The notes under the pieces: generated by a model
What the model was told of the DNA's origin: nothing
Database searches by the model: none
Seen by the model: the letters and a program-made list of their open reading frames with translations, nothing else
Translations under genes and position numbers: made by a program
Shown here: positions 1-11,255 of the stretch, piece by piece
How positions within the stretch are numbered: the stretch's first letter is position 1
Layout of the letters: every line of letters starts with the position of its first letter
Source: Cydia pomonella
Taxonomy: Eukaryota; Arthropoda; Insecta; Lepidoptera; Tortricidae
Assembly: GCF_033807575.1 (NCBI RefSeq)
Contig: NC_084704.1
Span: 28,807,968 to 28,871,967, forward strand
Length of the DNA: 64,000 nt
Reading direction: 5' to 3'

Positions 1-522
1 CTGCATCACAGGAACACACCCCGACTGAACCTCGGGTCACCAACACAAAGAATGTTTATTGGAAGGACTAAAACCTTAAAACCTTAATGACTTTTACGCT
101 ATAATGCGTAAAAGGCACTGGTCGTTTGTCGGGAGAGTGAGCGAATCGGCGAACAGTATTATTAAAGTAGTGTATACAATCTGCTACTGTATGAGCAAGG
201 TTTCTCCGCAGCAGCTATATAATTAGCTTTAATTTTAGTCTAGAGAAATTTAATTGTATATTTAATTTAATTGTATATTTGCGTTATTGTAACTTAATGG
301 GTTGATACCTGAATAAATAACATTTTTATTTATTTATTTTTATTTATTATTTATTTAATTACTTCCTACAAACATTAAACTCCTTACACCAAAAAATAAT
401 AAAAAATGTTACTAAACAATTACAAACAATTAAAGAAGACGAAAAGAAATATGCAGACAGCGGAAAAAAAGGAAAATAAAGAGTTTGTTAGTAATGAAAA
501 CGTGATGCTACGAAAAGTTCAT

Positions 523-861
523 TAAAACTGGGTCCCAGCAAAAGTAGTGACAGAAGAAGGTCACCGAGCCGACAAAGTAGAGACTGATGATGGTGCAATT
601 TATAAAAGAAACTCCTGGCTAAAAACCGACAGAAAATTCTACAGAGCTGGCCACAAAAGATCCAGTGCCAGGAACAGAAGATCCAGACAGAAGACAGACA
701 GCCGTCACCTATAGACCAGTCTCTGTAGGGCAGCCGTCACCTATATCACCAGCAAAACCCACACTGACTGTGGGGGGTCCAGAACCACAGCCGCTTCTGA
801 CAGCTCCTCAACCTCGAAGTACCCGCAGCGGCTAGTGGTCATGCCTGCTAGATATCGCTGA
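523..861 (+). pseudogene. Ty3/Gypsy-like pol C-terminal remnant
   Basis: Reading the plus strand gives W-x-PAKVV, then ADKVETDDGAIYKRNSW at about 570-625, which resembles the extreme C-terminal tail of Gypsy-type polyproteins (the usual 'Y-x-V-x-T-DG-x-x-YRRN' block). This is followed by a Pro/Ser-rich tail ending near RSTRSG. An in-frame stop precedes the block, and a stop or frame change follows RSTRSG. No LTR or other pol domain is seen nearby. I read it as an isolated old fragment; the family assignment is from memory of the motif. Confidence 0.55.
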
Positions 862-1343
862 AAAGGAAGGATGACATGGAACGCATCCTTAACGAACGCA
901 TATTCATATTCATATTCATACTATCGCTATTAAAATAATATCAAATCAGTTTTAAGTATCATTTAACATTACAATCATAATACTTTATGCGTAAAAACAA
1001 AGGTGGTATAATTATAAAGTGCACTATTTGGACATAAGAAAATATCAGGTATTTTTCTGGGGTAAAAAATAAAATAACAGTATATTTAAATAAAACAAAC
1101 ATCTAGGATAATTTTTATGTCACTCTCAAAATGAAAAGAATTTCTTGAATTTTATATTGTATAATATAGTCTCTATTACTGGAATGCTGTCAACTTCGAA
1201 CCTCTACCTAGACGCTATGTAGGACGCAAATAAATTTCCGTTTCGTTCTTTGTCTAATTTTGGACTTTGGCTTATTGTGCATAATGAAATGAGTCTCGTG
1301 TTAGTTTAGTTTAGCTATCATCCGGGTGTTTACATATTTGAAA
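862..1343. other. AT-rich interval, short simple repeat
   Basis: Contains a short run of 'cattcatatt'-type units near 898-922. No gene or complete element is recognised in the rest. Confidence 0.5.
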
Positions 1344-1921
1344 TATGCCGAAACGATGGCTTAAGTTTTTAACAACACGTGAAAAATAAAAGTTAATATC
1401 CGTTTTTGAAAATGGAAAGACACGCGATGAAGTCTGTGTGGAATTTAATGTGCCAAAAATCGACTTTATTCGAATAATTAACAATAAACACAATATTTAG
1501 TTTCAATTTTTGGAAGGACGATGAAAACTAAAACGTAAACATTTATCAGAATATCCTGAACCTGAACCGTGCCTGTTAACATGAATCGAGCATAAAAACA
1601 AAAAAAAAATTTTTAAGTCACACACTTCTTTCATACAAAAACACGAACTTGATTATTTTTGTTGGTTTTCTGATTCCCTATATCTAAAGTTTACAACTGT
1701 ATGTTTAATGTTTACAAATAACGGTTGTTTTATTAAATAATATGACCTCTATTACTGAATTAACTTGTATTCTGAACTCTATTACTGAAACCCTCTTTAA
1801 ATGAGACAAATATTTTTTTGAACCTGGATATCTGAGAAAACTGTGTACCTAAGTGGAATACCCGTTTAAGTGAGACTAAATCGCAGGTCCCTTGAGATCT
1901 CCGTTATCCAGGTTTCACTGT
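1344..1921 (+). pseudogene. pogo/Tigger-like transposase remnant with right terminal repeat
   Basis: From the ATG at 1344 the frame reads MPKRWLKFLTTREK, a stop, then KLISVFENGKTRDEV and FNVPKIDFIRIINNK. This matches the CENP-B/pogo N-terminal helix-turn-helix pattern (L-T-x-x-E-K ... ENG-K ... EF-x-VPK-x-x-x-x-I). A second shifted frame at about 1520-1580 gives KRKHLSEYP, like the downstream HTH_CenpB linker. At 1904-1920 'ttatccaggtttcactg' is the inverse of the common pogo end CAGTGAAACCTGGATAA. Stops and frame shifts make it non-coding. The left end was not located. Confidence 0.6.
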
Positions 1922-2394
1922 AATTAGGTACTTAGATCTTCAGTCCCTTGAAGCTGTGAAAAAATCAAACTTCTAACTTAACGTAATAAAAATATACGGC
2001 GTATAACAAAAACAAAAAAAAACTTAAATAATATGTTTCTAGCTTTTAAAAAATATATGTTATTATATGTACATAATTATTATACATAGGTACATCTATC
2101 TGAAAAAAATCGGACGTAGTACGCGGCGGTGCCTAGGAGCTTTTCCAATCGTCTAGTCTGACATAATTCGTTGCAAGTATTAAGTTGGTTTTATGGACAA
2201 AATATATAGATTACATACTTAACTTAGTTATTGACTGTGTCTGGGTCGCTTCTGGCCTAATGGATCAATGATAGTATTTTTAGATTTCTATTAGTTTATT
2301 TTTTAATTGCATTTTCCATCACAGTGCCATAATTCGGTACATTTTGATTGTTTTTTGCACACCCTGGTAATCAGCTCTTAAAACAAAAACAAGA

Positions 2395-2715
2395 ACTGAG
2401 GACTGTTAGAAGAAATGCTCCAACGGGCCAGTACCTTTCAAGACCCTTTAGCATAAAATATAGGAAAGCAGGAGGACCGGACAACATGCTTAACGAATTT
2501 ATTCGAGCCATGGGTCCAGCAAACGTAAAGCTGGCTTACTGCACTCTTCAACCACATTGTACGAAACAACTGCCTACCTAGGGAATTCAAGTTGGGCAAA
2601 GTCATCGCAGTCCTGAAGCCTGGCAAAACAGACGACAAGCCTGAAAACTTCCGACCCATATCGCTTCTCAGTTGCACCTGTAAGCTACTAGAATGCCTCA
2701 TCCTCTGGAAATCGA
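2395..2715 (+). pseudogene. Non-LTR reverse transcriptase fragment
   Basis: One frame reads KAGGPDNMLNEFIRAMGPA, and the next, after a frame change at about 2570, reads REFKLGKVIAVLKPGKTDDK then FRPISLLSC and KLLECLIL. The order (A-G-PD, then P-x-x-F/W-K-x-x-x-V-x-x-x-KPGK, then YRPISLL) is the start of the reverse transcriptase domain of Jockey/CR1-type LINEs. It has at least one frameshift and no other domain. It sits inside the inverted-repeat composite. Confidence 0.75.
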
Positions 2716-4449
2716 TATCCAGGACTTTTTAGTGTAGAATTGAATAAGCTTTAATGTTGCCTTACACTATTTTCATAAAGAATGTAGATTTAGAGTAAAA
2801 CGCGAATCTCTCCTGGATGGTACACATTTTCCAAGATGGCTGCGAAACCTCGAGGTCCCCAAATGTCAAATGGCGTGGGCATGAAAAAGGGGACCTTAAT
2901 TTATATACATACCAAATTTCATGACTGTTCCAGAGATTGGTCCTAATCCGATTGTGCTATACATCGTTATAATACATTTTTGAATAATTTGGTTACAGTT
3001 TTCTAAGTCTCCATCAGCGAGCATATTAAATATACAGTGCCGGATTAACCATTAAGCAAAATAAGACTTGCTTAGGGCACCACGTCTAGGGGGGCACCAA
3101 AATCGTAGGAAAAAAACGCGCAGGCTGCATCGCAGTCGTAGTACTTATGTAAGTACACGAAACTTTTTGTCGACTTTGACGTGTGCAAGTACCCATCTAA
3201 TAACGAAGGGTCGTAAATGAGTGAGGACACGTAAGCACATCTCCAACCCTTCGCGGAGGCCCTCAAAGGTCATAGCCAAAATATTTTACCGTCGGGCTTG
3301 TGGCCAACCGATTTTGTCGACGTAGATTACCGATTTGGTAGCGAATTTTGCTCTCTTGCACGCCAGATGTGTCGGCCTGGCCGAGTTGCTGCAGAACCAT
3401 GATCCTGCGACCTAATTGTCAAACTGTTATAAAGGGCCCCGCGAAGGCACTAAACCAAAAGCAACTTATTAAGTTTCGGTTTCCACTTAAGCCAAAGGCC
3501 GAGCAGTAGGAGAACCGTGATTACAGGTTCGATTTCAAGCCACTCTTTTGCAGTTCGGCGTTAGGTCTTATACGACGCTAGGCCTTCTACTTTGTGCAAA
3601 CTGCCTTACTTTCACTTAACATGGATCCAAATCTAAGCTGTCCTCTCTCGAAGCTGGGCCTTCTGCCTTGCTCACACCGCGCCATCAGTTGTATTGTATG
3701 ATAACCCACCGCGATCGGACGCTCCGGACGTTCAGCCATTCATACCTCGCCAGTGGTCAAATTCAAATGCTTTCTTCCAGCTCTACCTTTGGCCTCATCC
3801 ATGCCTCATCCGTAAGCGCCGATCGAACGCTCCACGCGTTCAGCCTTATTATGAAAAGCTCAGCCTTAGACTTTGCCTTTAAAAACACTGATTTAAACTT
3901 TCACGATTTAGGCCAATCAAATTAGATCCAAAAATAGCGTTTTGAGGAATTAATTCCCAGCAAGCTGGAAAATGTTTTAATACTTTCATTTCATTCTAAA
4001 TGCGTGTAATCCAAGTTTGCTCCATCTCAGGGGGTATGCATACATTTTGGGATCCTTAGGAGATATTTTTTCTTTTCGAAACCACTTGATTTTGAAGGAC
4101 ATAGGACAGTTCGTGGATTAGACACTAGTAAGAAGGCGTTTTTGGATTTTTAACATGAATTTACCAAAAATAAAAAATGTCGACCCTTTTATACAATTTA
4201 GACTAGGAATACATATTAGGGTACCTTCAATAAATCAATATGTTTTATTGCAAGAACATAATTAAATTACATTTCGGATCCTCAGATATCATAATTTTAA
4301 TCATAATTAGAACAAATTTTCCGCCGGACGTACCGTTTTCGATTTTCAAAAAAAAAAAAACTGAAAATGAGGAAACATTTATGCACACCTCCTGGAATGG
4401 AGCAAACTGGGATTACACGCATTTTTAGGACCAAATTCGAAAAAATCTA

Positions 4450-5550
4450 ATTTTATTGGCCTAATTGTGACACATTATTATTTAAGAAAACGGGACTTAA
4501 TCGCGTTTGATTAAGTTCTAAATTACTTCCAACGTCAAGATAATGATGTCGACTTTACCCAGTCATCTCCGAGACCATCTCTAAATGTTGCGTTATGTCC
4601 TATACTCGCTCGCCAAAACCTTTAATTGCACAGTATGTCCTTGGCTCAGAAGTCATAGCTCGTGTAACAACTGTCAAAGACCTGGGTGTTACCTTCGACG
4701 CCTCTCTTACTTTTCATGACCACATAAAAGGATTAGCTGCCAATTGTTATAAGCGACTTGGTTTCGTCATCAGGAATGTGCGCGAATTCAACGATCCCAG
4801 AGCCATCAAACTGCTCTACACGGCTCTTGTGAGGAGTAAGCTTGAGGCGGCAAGTATTGTTTGGAACCCAGCTGAAATCACATACGCCCTTCTCGTAGAA
4901 AAAGTGCAAGAAACATTTCTTAGGTTCTTGTATAAGAAGTTATATACTTACTATCCATTCTTATATCCGACCAAGTACTTATTAGGATCATTAGGTTTTA
5001 ATTCCCTTGCAGTCAGACGCAATTACAATCTCCTGGTGACAGCATGTGGAGTTTTACGTGGCGAGACAGACTGTCCTGAACTGGTAGGACGAACTGTTAG
5101 ACTCGCTATTCCATTTGTGCCCAAAAATCTCCTGCGACCGCGAAGTCACAAGCTTTTGGCCGTCCCAATTACACGCACTGTAGCACATAAAAACTCGCCT
5201 GCTGTGCGGGCTCTAAGGCTGCTGAACTCCTTTCTGTCATGGGCACCAGATTGTGATATGTTTGCAAGTCGATGGACGGCTGTGTATCAGATGTGTCTGC
5301 GGTATTGCGAGGTGATGGACGAAAGTTGATTGTGATCTGTTTTTCCTAGTATGTAATCCTATCATATAATCTGAATTGTACAGTGCTTTGGTCTCGACTG
5401 TAATGCTGTATATATATATTAAATATTAAAATAAAAAAAATAAAAATGGGGACAACGCCGTTTTTGAAACGTCGGGTCAGTGGTAATTTTAAAACTTACC
5501 CTATTAAGTCCCGTTTTCGTAAACAATAATTTGCTATTTAAGACACTTGC
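4450..5550. repeat. Inverted repeats flanking a LINE fragment inside the hAT element
   Basis: At about 4483-4540 the sequence 'aagaaaacgggacttaat' followed by 'ttaagttctaaattac' reappears inverted at about 5455-5525 ('attaagtcccgttttcgt' and 'taattttaaaacttacc'). The two copies bracket the reverse-transcriptase fragment. The motif is one I recall as a frequent interspersed repeat in moths; its class is not certain. Confidence 0.5.
4595..5446 (+). pseudogene. LINE ORF2 C-terminal fragment (5'-truncated)
   Basis: An open frame of 244 codons begins within the reverse transcriptase thumb. It shows V-K-DLGVTFDASLTF (like the usual 'YLGVTLDSKLSW'), then LLYTALVRSKLE with a following WNP, typical of Jockey/CR1 LINE C-termini. 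There is no palm motif (YADD) because the 5' part is missing. The frame closes at 5329 and is followed by a 3' UTR ending in an A-rich tail at about 5428-5446. I read it as a dead-on-arrival LINE insertion. Confidence 0.8.
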
Positions 5551-6198
5551 GGCCAATGGATAAGCTCCTACTGAAGCTCTGTCTTTGCTCTCACATGAAT
5601 GAGCTTCGCAGGAAAGCTCTAGAGGTTGCAAAACCCTGTGCGGAGTACGGCTTATGTCTTCTCACACTTGGACATTGGTTGACTCGCTTCCGGCCTTATG
5701 CGAAGCACGATCTTCAATTTGCCTTACATACTGTTGGAACATTACTGCTGCAGTACTGTCAATTTCAGTGATAAAATGATGTGACGGATTGAAAATTCTA
5801 TTCTCAGCAGTAATGCGGCAATAAACGTCACTCAATTTACCAAGAAAATTCAATGTAATCTTGATGAGGGGGCACCATGGTGTAGAAATGCTTAGGGCAT
5901 CAAAATGTCTTAATCCGGCACTGTAAATATATTAGTTGCTGATGAAAAAATATTCCATGCTTCATAAGCAGTTTTTTTCCCTCATCCACTGAATGCCGAC
6001 ACTGTGTGCGATATCGATATAGATATGTGCACGTATGGCGACAAGCGATGGTGCCGATTCAAAATCTTCCCAGTCCCGTGGATTGGGAATGGGAAATGGA
6101 ATAAAATAATTGGAAACCAAAGCGGTCTACTGCAGCAGTTGCTGCTACCGCTTGTCGTGAACTGATTCGGTGCAAGTACAAGTCACGGTGCGGTGTTA

Positions 6199-6695
6199 AG
6201 CCGCCTCCAGACTATGCGCGTGAATCGCGGCGCGACTTCGCGGAGCGAACATATCGCGACGTTGACATAGACTCCACACTCGCACAACTTCATGGTGATT
6301 TCGCAGTTTGGTTCGCGGCAAGATGGCGCCGAAGCGTCAGCTGATCGGATTTAGTTTGCGGCAAGGCACTGATTCAAACTGGGAACTGTCAAATTGATTT
6401 TCGGTTGATCAAGTTCGCACCTATTCGCACCGAATATAACCCAAGTAGCCACCATAGAAGATTATGACAGTTTAACAGATTAACCGACTCGTGAGCGAAT
6501 CGCGGCGCGAAGCGATTGCGAGTGTGGAGTCTTGCAAGTTCGCGCTTCGCGTCGCCTTTGACGCGGGCCAAATACGGCCAAAAAACGGAGAATAAGGCGC
6601 GAAGGCGTGAACAATCTGCGAAATCGACGCGAGGGCCAACCACACTCGCGTTCGCGGCTTCGCGCCTCGATTCGCGCACGAGTGTGAAGGGCCCT
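6199..6695 (+). mobile_element. Harbinger-like MITE, copy 1 of 3
   Basis: The GC-rich, CpG-dense 497-bp element starts AGCCGCCTCCAGACTATGCG and ends ...GAAGGGCCCT, flanked by TTA on both sides (6196-6198 and 6696-6698). The ends are imperfect inverted repeats ('CTCCAnACT..GCGCGnATCGnGGCGCGA'). A 3-bp TTA target duplication fits PIF/Harbinger. The other copies are at 17647-18141 and inverted at 21427-21869. Its frames are shadows and do not code. Confidence 0.7.
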
Positions 6696-7149
6696 TTAGG
6701 TGCAACTGTCTTAAAAAAACAATAAAAATGTGCCAAATTATGCCACTGTGGTAGAAAATGTAAAAAAAGATAAACGATTAGAAATATAAAAATACTATTA
6801 TTGATGCATCAGATAATAAGTAACAGACAATAACTAAGTTAAATATACATATTTTGCATATAAAACCAAATGTATCATGGAAGCAAGAAATAAATGAATA
6901 CTGAAAACCGAATACTTAATACACGCAACAAATTATGTGAGACGATTGAAAAAGTTCCTACTGTTCCTAGGTACCGCCGCTTACTGTCCGATTTTTTTTA
7001 GATAGATGAATGATTATTATATATAATAAATTATATACTTTTTTAAAGTTAGATAAATATTCTTTAAGATACAATTTTTTTCGCACAAAATTCAGGATTT
7101 TCAAAAATACCGCAAATCGGAAATTGCAAACCGAGATTGATATGTTCGT

Positions 7150-7690
7150 CAATGTTTTCCTTTTTTTCTATTAAACTATACATTATATGTCCGTCTGTCT
7201 GTCCGTTTATGTCACAGCCACTTTTTTTCCGAAACTATAAGAGCTATACTGTTCAAACTTGGTAAGTAGATGTATTCTATGAACCGCATTAAGATTTTTA
7301 CACAAAAATAGAAAAAAAAACAGTAAATTTTGGGACTTCCCCATACTTAGAACTGAAACTCAAAAAATCTTTTTTCATCAAACCCATACGTGTGGGGTAT
7401 ATGGATAGGTCTTCAAAAATGATATTTAGGTTTCTAATATCACTTTTTTCTAAACTGAATAGTTTGCGCGAGAGACACTTCCAAAGTGGAAAAATGTGTG
7501 CCCCCCCCCCCCCCCCGTAACTTCTAAAATAACAGAATGAAAAATCTAAAAAAATATATGATATACATTACCATGCAAACTTCCACCGAAAATTGGTTTG
7601 AACGAGATCTAGTAAGTAGTTTTTTTAATACGTCATAAATGGTACGGAACCCTTCATGGGCGAGTCCGACTCGCTCTTGGCCGCTTTTTC
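7150..7690 (+). repeat. Interspersed 'gtccgtctgtctgtccg' repeat
   Basis: Begins with 'gtccgtctgtctgtccg', runs through 'actataagagctatactgtt' and 'cgtgtggggtat', a poly-C tract at 7501-7516, and ends at 'cgagtccgactcgctcttgg'. A longer copy with tandem expansion lies at 33236-34575. It is a family I recall as extremely common in Lepidoptera; no coding capacity. Confidence 0.7.
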
Positions 7691-8793
7691 TAAAGCGTGG
7701 CGGCGTGAAACTTTGGATGCAAGGGGGGGCCTTGCCTACCCTCCAGGGGGTGGCAGATGGCTACCGGGCTAAATCCGCTAGGCTTGACGTATATTACATC
7801 TGTGCCAAATGAATTCATCCGATACTCAAATTTGTACCTTATGATATGACATTACTTCCCGTAGTTCCCGTACTACAAAGTAATAATTTTTGTTTTAATT
7901 AGTATGAATTTCCGCAAAGTAACGCCTGAATCATTGTAGTTATTCATCATAGTTATGAACAACGCTAACCCAAGACACATTAAAAATATTACTTTTAATA
8001 ACTATGGAAAATGCCCAATATGAAGAGGGGGCAAAAATTCAGTCTCATCATTGAAAGAGCTGAAATTGATGATTCCAAAACAATTATTTAATATTTTTTG
8101 TTGTAGAAAAATATGGTTTATGAAGGAAAATGTGAAAAAATACGCATATTTTGCGTATAGTCTTAAATAGCCGTGATTATAAAGAAATTCTTAAGAATAT
8201 TGCCGTACCTATCACAAAAAAATTGTACAAACGCGCGTTAAAAATGTCTGGAAGTTACGATACGGCAATGAAACTGCTGCCGTAGGTATGCCGCGTTTTT
8301 GATCGAAATGCACCAGGAGTTAACACGGATTACATCACTTTACACCAAAATAAAATGCAATGCAATTCCGCGGCAGCATGGGTCCGTTGGAAACGTCTCT
8401 ACCTTTATATAAGTAAAATATTACTGACTGCGCAAAGAAACATGAGTACTTAAGGACTATCTACGATGTCTGTTTTACTTTGCTTATCTATGTACTCAAA
8501 ATAAATAACTGCAAATTTTTATCCCCAAAACTATTGACAAAAACTAGTAGCTTTTTAAGTGACATTATCCTGCTGGCTTAAAGCATATGACAATAAATAA
8601 ATCCTAATTAGTTGATATGTACCTAATGTAGTTGAGGTGAATGATTACACACACAGCTACACAGAGTAGGTACTAATTGCAAAAACAGGATTGAATAAAT
8701 GAATAGGTGAATAAGACTTGCGCACGATATTAAGCTAAAAGTAAACCTTTAAGAAACTTTTTGGTCCACCTTGCACTTGGCGGTTCAATTTGG
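7691..8793. other. Intergenic stretch without recognised content
   Basis: Looked for reading frames, terminal repeats and tails; none supported a call. Confidence 0.4.
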
Positions 8794-8796
8794 GTA

Positions 8797-9185
8797 CAGT
8801 CAGCGTCAAATACTTTGTAGCTTGGTTGCTACAAAGTATTTGTAGTCAAATAGTTCAGTACACCATATATTTAGTATGGTATGGTAGCAATACGAGCAGC
8901 GGCGCTTGGAAGACCTGGATGCCAAGCGCCATCTCCGTAAGACGCGACCGAGGCCCTCGTATACCTATACCTACAACCCAGCTGGTCAGCTTCATTGCGC
9001 GCCATGCGATCGCATTTTCAAAACCAAATTTGGCTTTGCAAGCCATATTAGAGCTTTCCATGTTTCCGAATAAAAACAGTTGAAGGAGTCGCCATCGTCG
9101 GATACGGCGAGGAGGACTATATATATATATGGTGTACCGAACTAATTGGCCACATTGACTGCTACAAAGTATTTGACGCTGACTG
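8797..9185. mobile_element. Tc1/mariner-type MITE (389 bp)
   Basis: The perfect terminal inverted repeat begins CAGTCAGCGTCAAATACTTT and extends about 25 bp. It is flanked by TA on both sides (8795-8796, 9186-9187). TA flanks with CAGT ends fit a Tc1/mariner-derived MITE. The interior has no transposase. Confidence 0.8.
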
Positions 9186-9477
9186 TACAAAGAAAGAATA
9201 AGTAGGCAGGTAAAAACTTATTTCAAAAAATCCCTGTCATTATATGTTATTGTTGTTGTATGCGTGACTTCAACTCTAGTACCCATACCTACCAATATTA
9301 CATACAGACTAGACAAATAAAGTACAGTGTATACTGCCTACTATGTAAACAAATAGTAAGTTAGGTACAAGCAATATTTACAATATGAATAGCGAACTAC
9401 AAATAAACTTGTATTTAGAAGGGATCACAAAGATGATATATTTTTTATAGTACTTAAAACTACTTACTATTAAAAAT

Positions 9478-9521
9478 ATGGATATAGCGGCTTCACCTAC
9501 TGGTGAAGCCGCTATATCCAT
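9478..9521. repeat. Perfect 20-bp hairpin
   Basis: ATGGATATAGCGGCTTCACC is followed by the 4-nt loop TACT and its exact reverse complement. It lies about 200 bp upstream of the promoter of the first histidine-rich gene. Confidence 0.8.
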
Positions 9522-9687
9522 GACCCACGTGTCGCTAGCGTTTTTGCCCCGTCCCGACGACAAAACACTTTTAGGCCCATGTCGCAACCGCAATCACCAG
9601 AAACCGTAATTAGGCGTAGCGCATGCGGCGCGGCCGCGACGTCCTTGCCGGTGGTTTCACCGTGCAACCCGCAACAAAATCTCATAA

Positions 9688-9720
9688 TATAAATGCCTCT
9701 CGGACACTCAGACAATCAGT
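9688..9720 (+). promoter_or_regulatory. TATA box and arthropod initiator
   Basis: TATAAA at 9688-9693 and TCAGT at 9716-9720 are spaced as expected for an insect RNA polymerase II core promoter (about 28-30 bp from the TATA box to the initiator A). Transcription would start near 9718, leaving a 5' UTR of about 52 nt without an upstream ATG before the histidine-rich ORF. Confidence 0.65.
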
Positions 9721-9769
9721 ACACACCCAGGTTTCAATCATTCAACAAGAGTTCCTCAAAACGACCAAA

Positions 9770-10507
9770 ATGAGGACGCTGGTCGCCCTAGCCGCACTGG
9801 GGTGCGTGATGGTCGTTTGTTCCGGCCGCGAGCTAGGCCAGAAAGAAACCGACCTAGTCGCCGCCGCAAGCCACCACAAGGGCCACCATCACGAGGAAGG
9901 TGGCGGCAAGGAGCACCACGAGCACCACCACCACGAGCACGGCGAGAAGGGCCACAAGGGACACAAGGGCCATCACCACCACCACAAGGGCGAGCACGGC
10001 CATCACGGCAAGCACCACCACGAGGGCCACCACGAGGAGCACGGCGGTGGCCACAAGAAGCACTGGGACGAGCACGACCACCACGGCAAACACCACGAGC
10101 ATGGCCACCACCACAAGGGCGGCAAGCACGGCCACAAGAAACACCACGACAAGGGCGAGGAGACAGAGGGCTACCACAAGAAGTACCATAAGGACGAGTA
10201 CCACAAGGACCACCACTTCTACGACGACCATCACAAGGAGGGCAAACATCACAAGCACGGCCATCACCACGGACACCACGAGAAGAAGGGCGGTGGCCAC
10301 AAGAAGGGCGGCCATCACCATTCCGGTCACCACGAGCACCACCACGGCAAGAAGGGCCATCACGACAAGCACCACTACGACGAGGACCACAAGGGACACA
10401 AGGGCCACCACGGCCACGAGGAGCACCACCACCACCACCACGACCACGGCAAGAAGGGCGGCCACGAAGACCACAAGCACTGGGGCTTCCATCATGGCAA
10501 ACACTGA
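9770..10507 (+). CDS. Secreted histidine-rich protein A (245 aa)
   Basis: The start at 9770 was chosen because it opens a clear signal peptide (MRTLVALAALGCVMVVCSG) and follows a TATA/initiator promoter; the frame is open further upstream but that lies at or before the transcription start. After the signal the protein is almost entirely His, Gly, Lys, Glu and Asp in irregular HHxx/HKGHHG units. One more complex block, about residues 141-160, reads YHKKYHKDEYHK then HHFYDDHHK. No cysteine is seen in the mature region. Such composition suggests a secreted metal-binding (Zn/Cu/Ni) or matrix/cuticle protein; that is inference from composition. No intron is seen in the CDS. AATAAA signals lie at 10564 and 10575. 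It is a tandem paralogue of the gene at 11256-12080. I do not recognise a named family. Confidence 0.85.
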   Translation: MRTLVALAALGCVMVVCSGRELGQKETDLVAAASHHKGHHHEEGGGKEHHEHHHHEHGEKGHKGHKGHHHHHKGEHGHHGKHHHEGHHEEHGGGHKKHWDEHDHHGKHHEHGHHHKGGKHGHKKHHDKGEETEGYHKKYHKDEYHKDHHFYDDHHKEGKHHKHGHHHGHHEKKGGGHKKGGHHHSGHHEHHHGKKGHHDKHHYDEDHKGHKGHHGHEEHHHHHHDHGKKGGHEDHKHWGFHHGKH

Positions 10508-10563
10508 GACTGTTAAAATATTTCTTATGTTTTTATTGTTATTTTTTACAATACCTCCATGTA

Positions 10564-10580
10564 AATAAATGTAAAATAAA
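10564..10580 (+). terminator. Polyadenylation signals
   Basis: Two AATAAA hexamers (10564-10569 and 10575-10580) lie 57-75 nt after the stop of histidine-rich protein A. Confidence 0.65.
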
Positions 10581-11082
10581 GTTGAATTTAAAATAAGAGA
10601 TTAGTTTTAATTATGAATTAAGATAGCGGCTCATATTCAAATCATTTATAGTAAGACATTTTAAGTCCCAGCATACTTGGACAAGGTACCAAGGACAAAT
10701 ATACCGAACTCAAATTTTGTGGTCTCAGTACTAGAGATAATTATATTGATATACGGATAATTATATCGATATACCTCAACTATACCACTATTGTGAAAAA
10801 AGCAGTCGCGAGCAAAGTACCTAGGTATCGTACGGAACTCCAACGTATCATACTATTTATATTTACCGTCAATGTTTTACTCCAGCTGAACCCTAAATTA
10901 AAATAAGAGTAGTTAATGACGCATAGTCTGGCCCGGTATATTTCTGTAGCACCGAAACCAATTCAGTCCGCGCGGAGCCCGAGCGATGTCGTCACCGCGC
11001 GGAGTCACTCGTCCAGAAACCAACAGCAATATGATTGCTAAAGATCAGCCTGTAATCGACAACAGATGAAAGTGTTCTTATC

Positions 11083-11126
11083 TATAAATTCAAAGAACGG
11101 AAACTCTTGTGACACTCTGCGTCAGT
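11083..11126 (+). promoter_or_regulatory. TATA box and initiator of second His-rich gene
   Basis: TATAAA at 11083-11088 and TCAGT at 11122-11126. The spacing is about 40 bp, longer than ideal, so the exact start is uncertain. It precedes a short non-coding first exon that ends in a good splice donor. Confidence 0.45.
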
Positions 11127-11159
11127 AGTTGTCCTCCTAAACACCCACGTGCAACGCCG

Positions 11160-11252
11160 GTAAGAAAACAATTTATTTTTAAATATTTTTCCGAATTGTT
11201 ACATCATTGCTGTGTTAACGACGCACTACTCTAACATTTCGTTTCCTTACAG
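11160..11252 (+). other. 5' UTR intron of second His-rich gene
   Basis: The donor CCG|GTAAGA is at 11160 and the acceptor CCTTACAG|AGG ends at 11252, 3 nt before the ATG. The 93-nt intron contains a T-rich tract. The first histidine-rich gene shows no equivalent intron. Confidence 0.7.
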
Positions 11253-11255
11253 AGG

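Larger units (their letters stand above)
3035..5923. mobile_element. hAT-type DNA transposon copy, non-autonomous, 8-bp TSD
   Basis: Both ends carry the inverted repeat CAGTGCCGGATTAA (14 bp perfect, left end 3035-3048). They are flanked by an exact 8-bp duplication TAAATATA at 3027-3034 and 5924-5931. An 8-bp TSD with CAGTG ends is the hAT signature. The subterminal block 'tgcttagggca' occurs at both ends in direct orientation. No hAT transposase is recognisable inside. The interior carries a LINE 3' piece flanked by its own inverted repeats. Confidence 0.85.
2040..7040. repeat. Nested composite bounded by long inverted repeats
   Basis: The segment at about 2090-2358 is repeated in inverse orientation at about 6716-7012. 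Shared landmarks include 'aaaaaaatcggac', 'gcggcggt.cctagga', 'caatcgtct..acataattcgttgc', 'aacttagttattg' and 'cacagtg.cataatt.ggtac'. The arms are about 270-300 bp with many substitutions and small indels. The interior of about 4.3 kb is filled by later insertions described separately. It may be an old long-TIR DNA transposon; no transposase belonging to it was found. Confidence 0.6.

Noticed and set aside
6389..6736. 115-codon minus frame
   Set aside because: Lies inside a Harbinger-like MITE; the same frame recurs in copy 2 only because the repeat is shared.
2040..7040. Polinton/Maverick element
   Set aside because: Long terminal inverted repeats fit, but none of the Polinton genes (polymerase B, integrase, ATPase, capsid) is present and the size is too small.
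9623..9769. Upstream extension of histidine-rich protein A to 294 aa
   Set aside because: The extra 49 codons start before the TATA/initiator and would bury the signal peptide.
9854..10504. Long antisense Val/Leu-rich open frame over histidine-rich gene A
   Set aside because: It mirrors CAC/GGC/AAG codons of the sense gene (GTG, GCC, CTT on the other strand). No start context or promoter.
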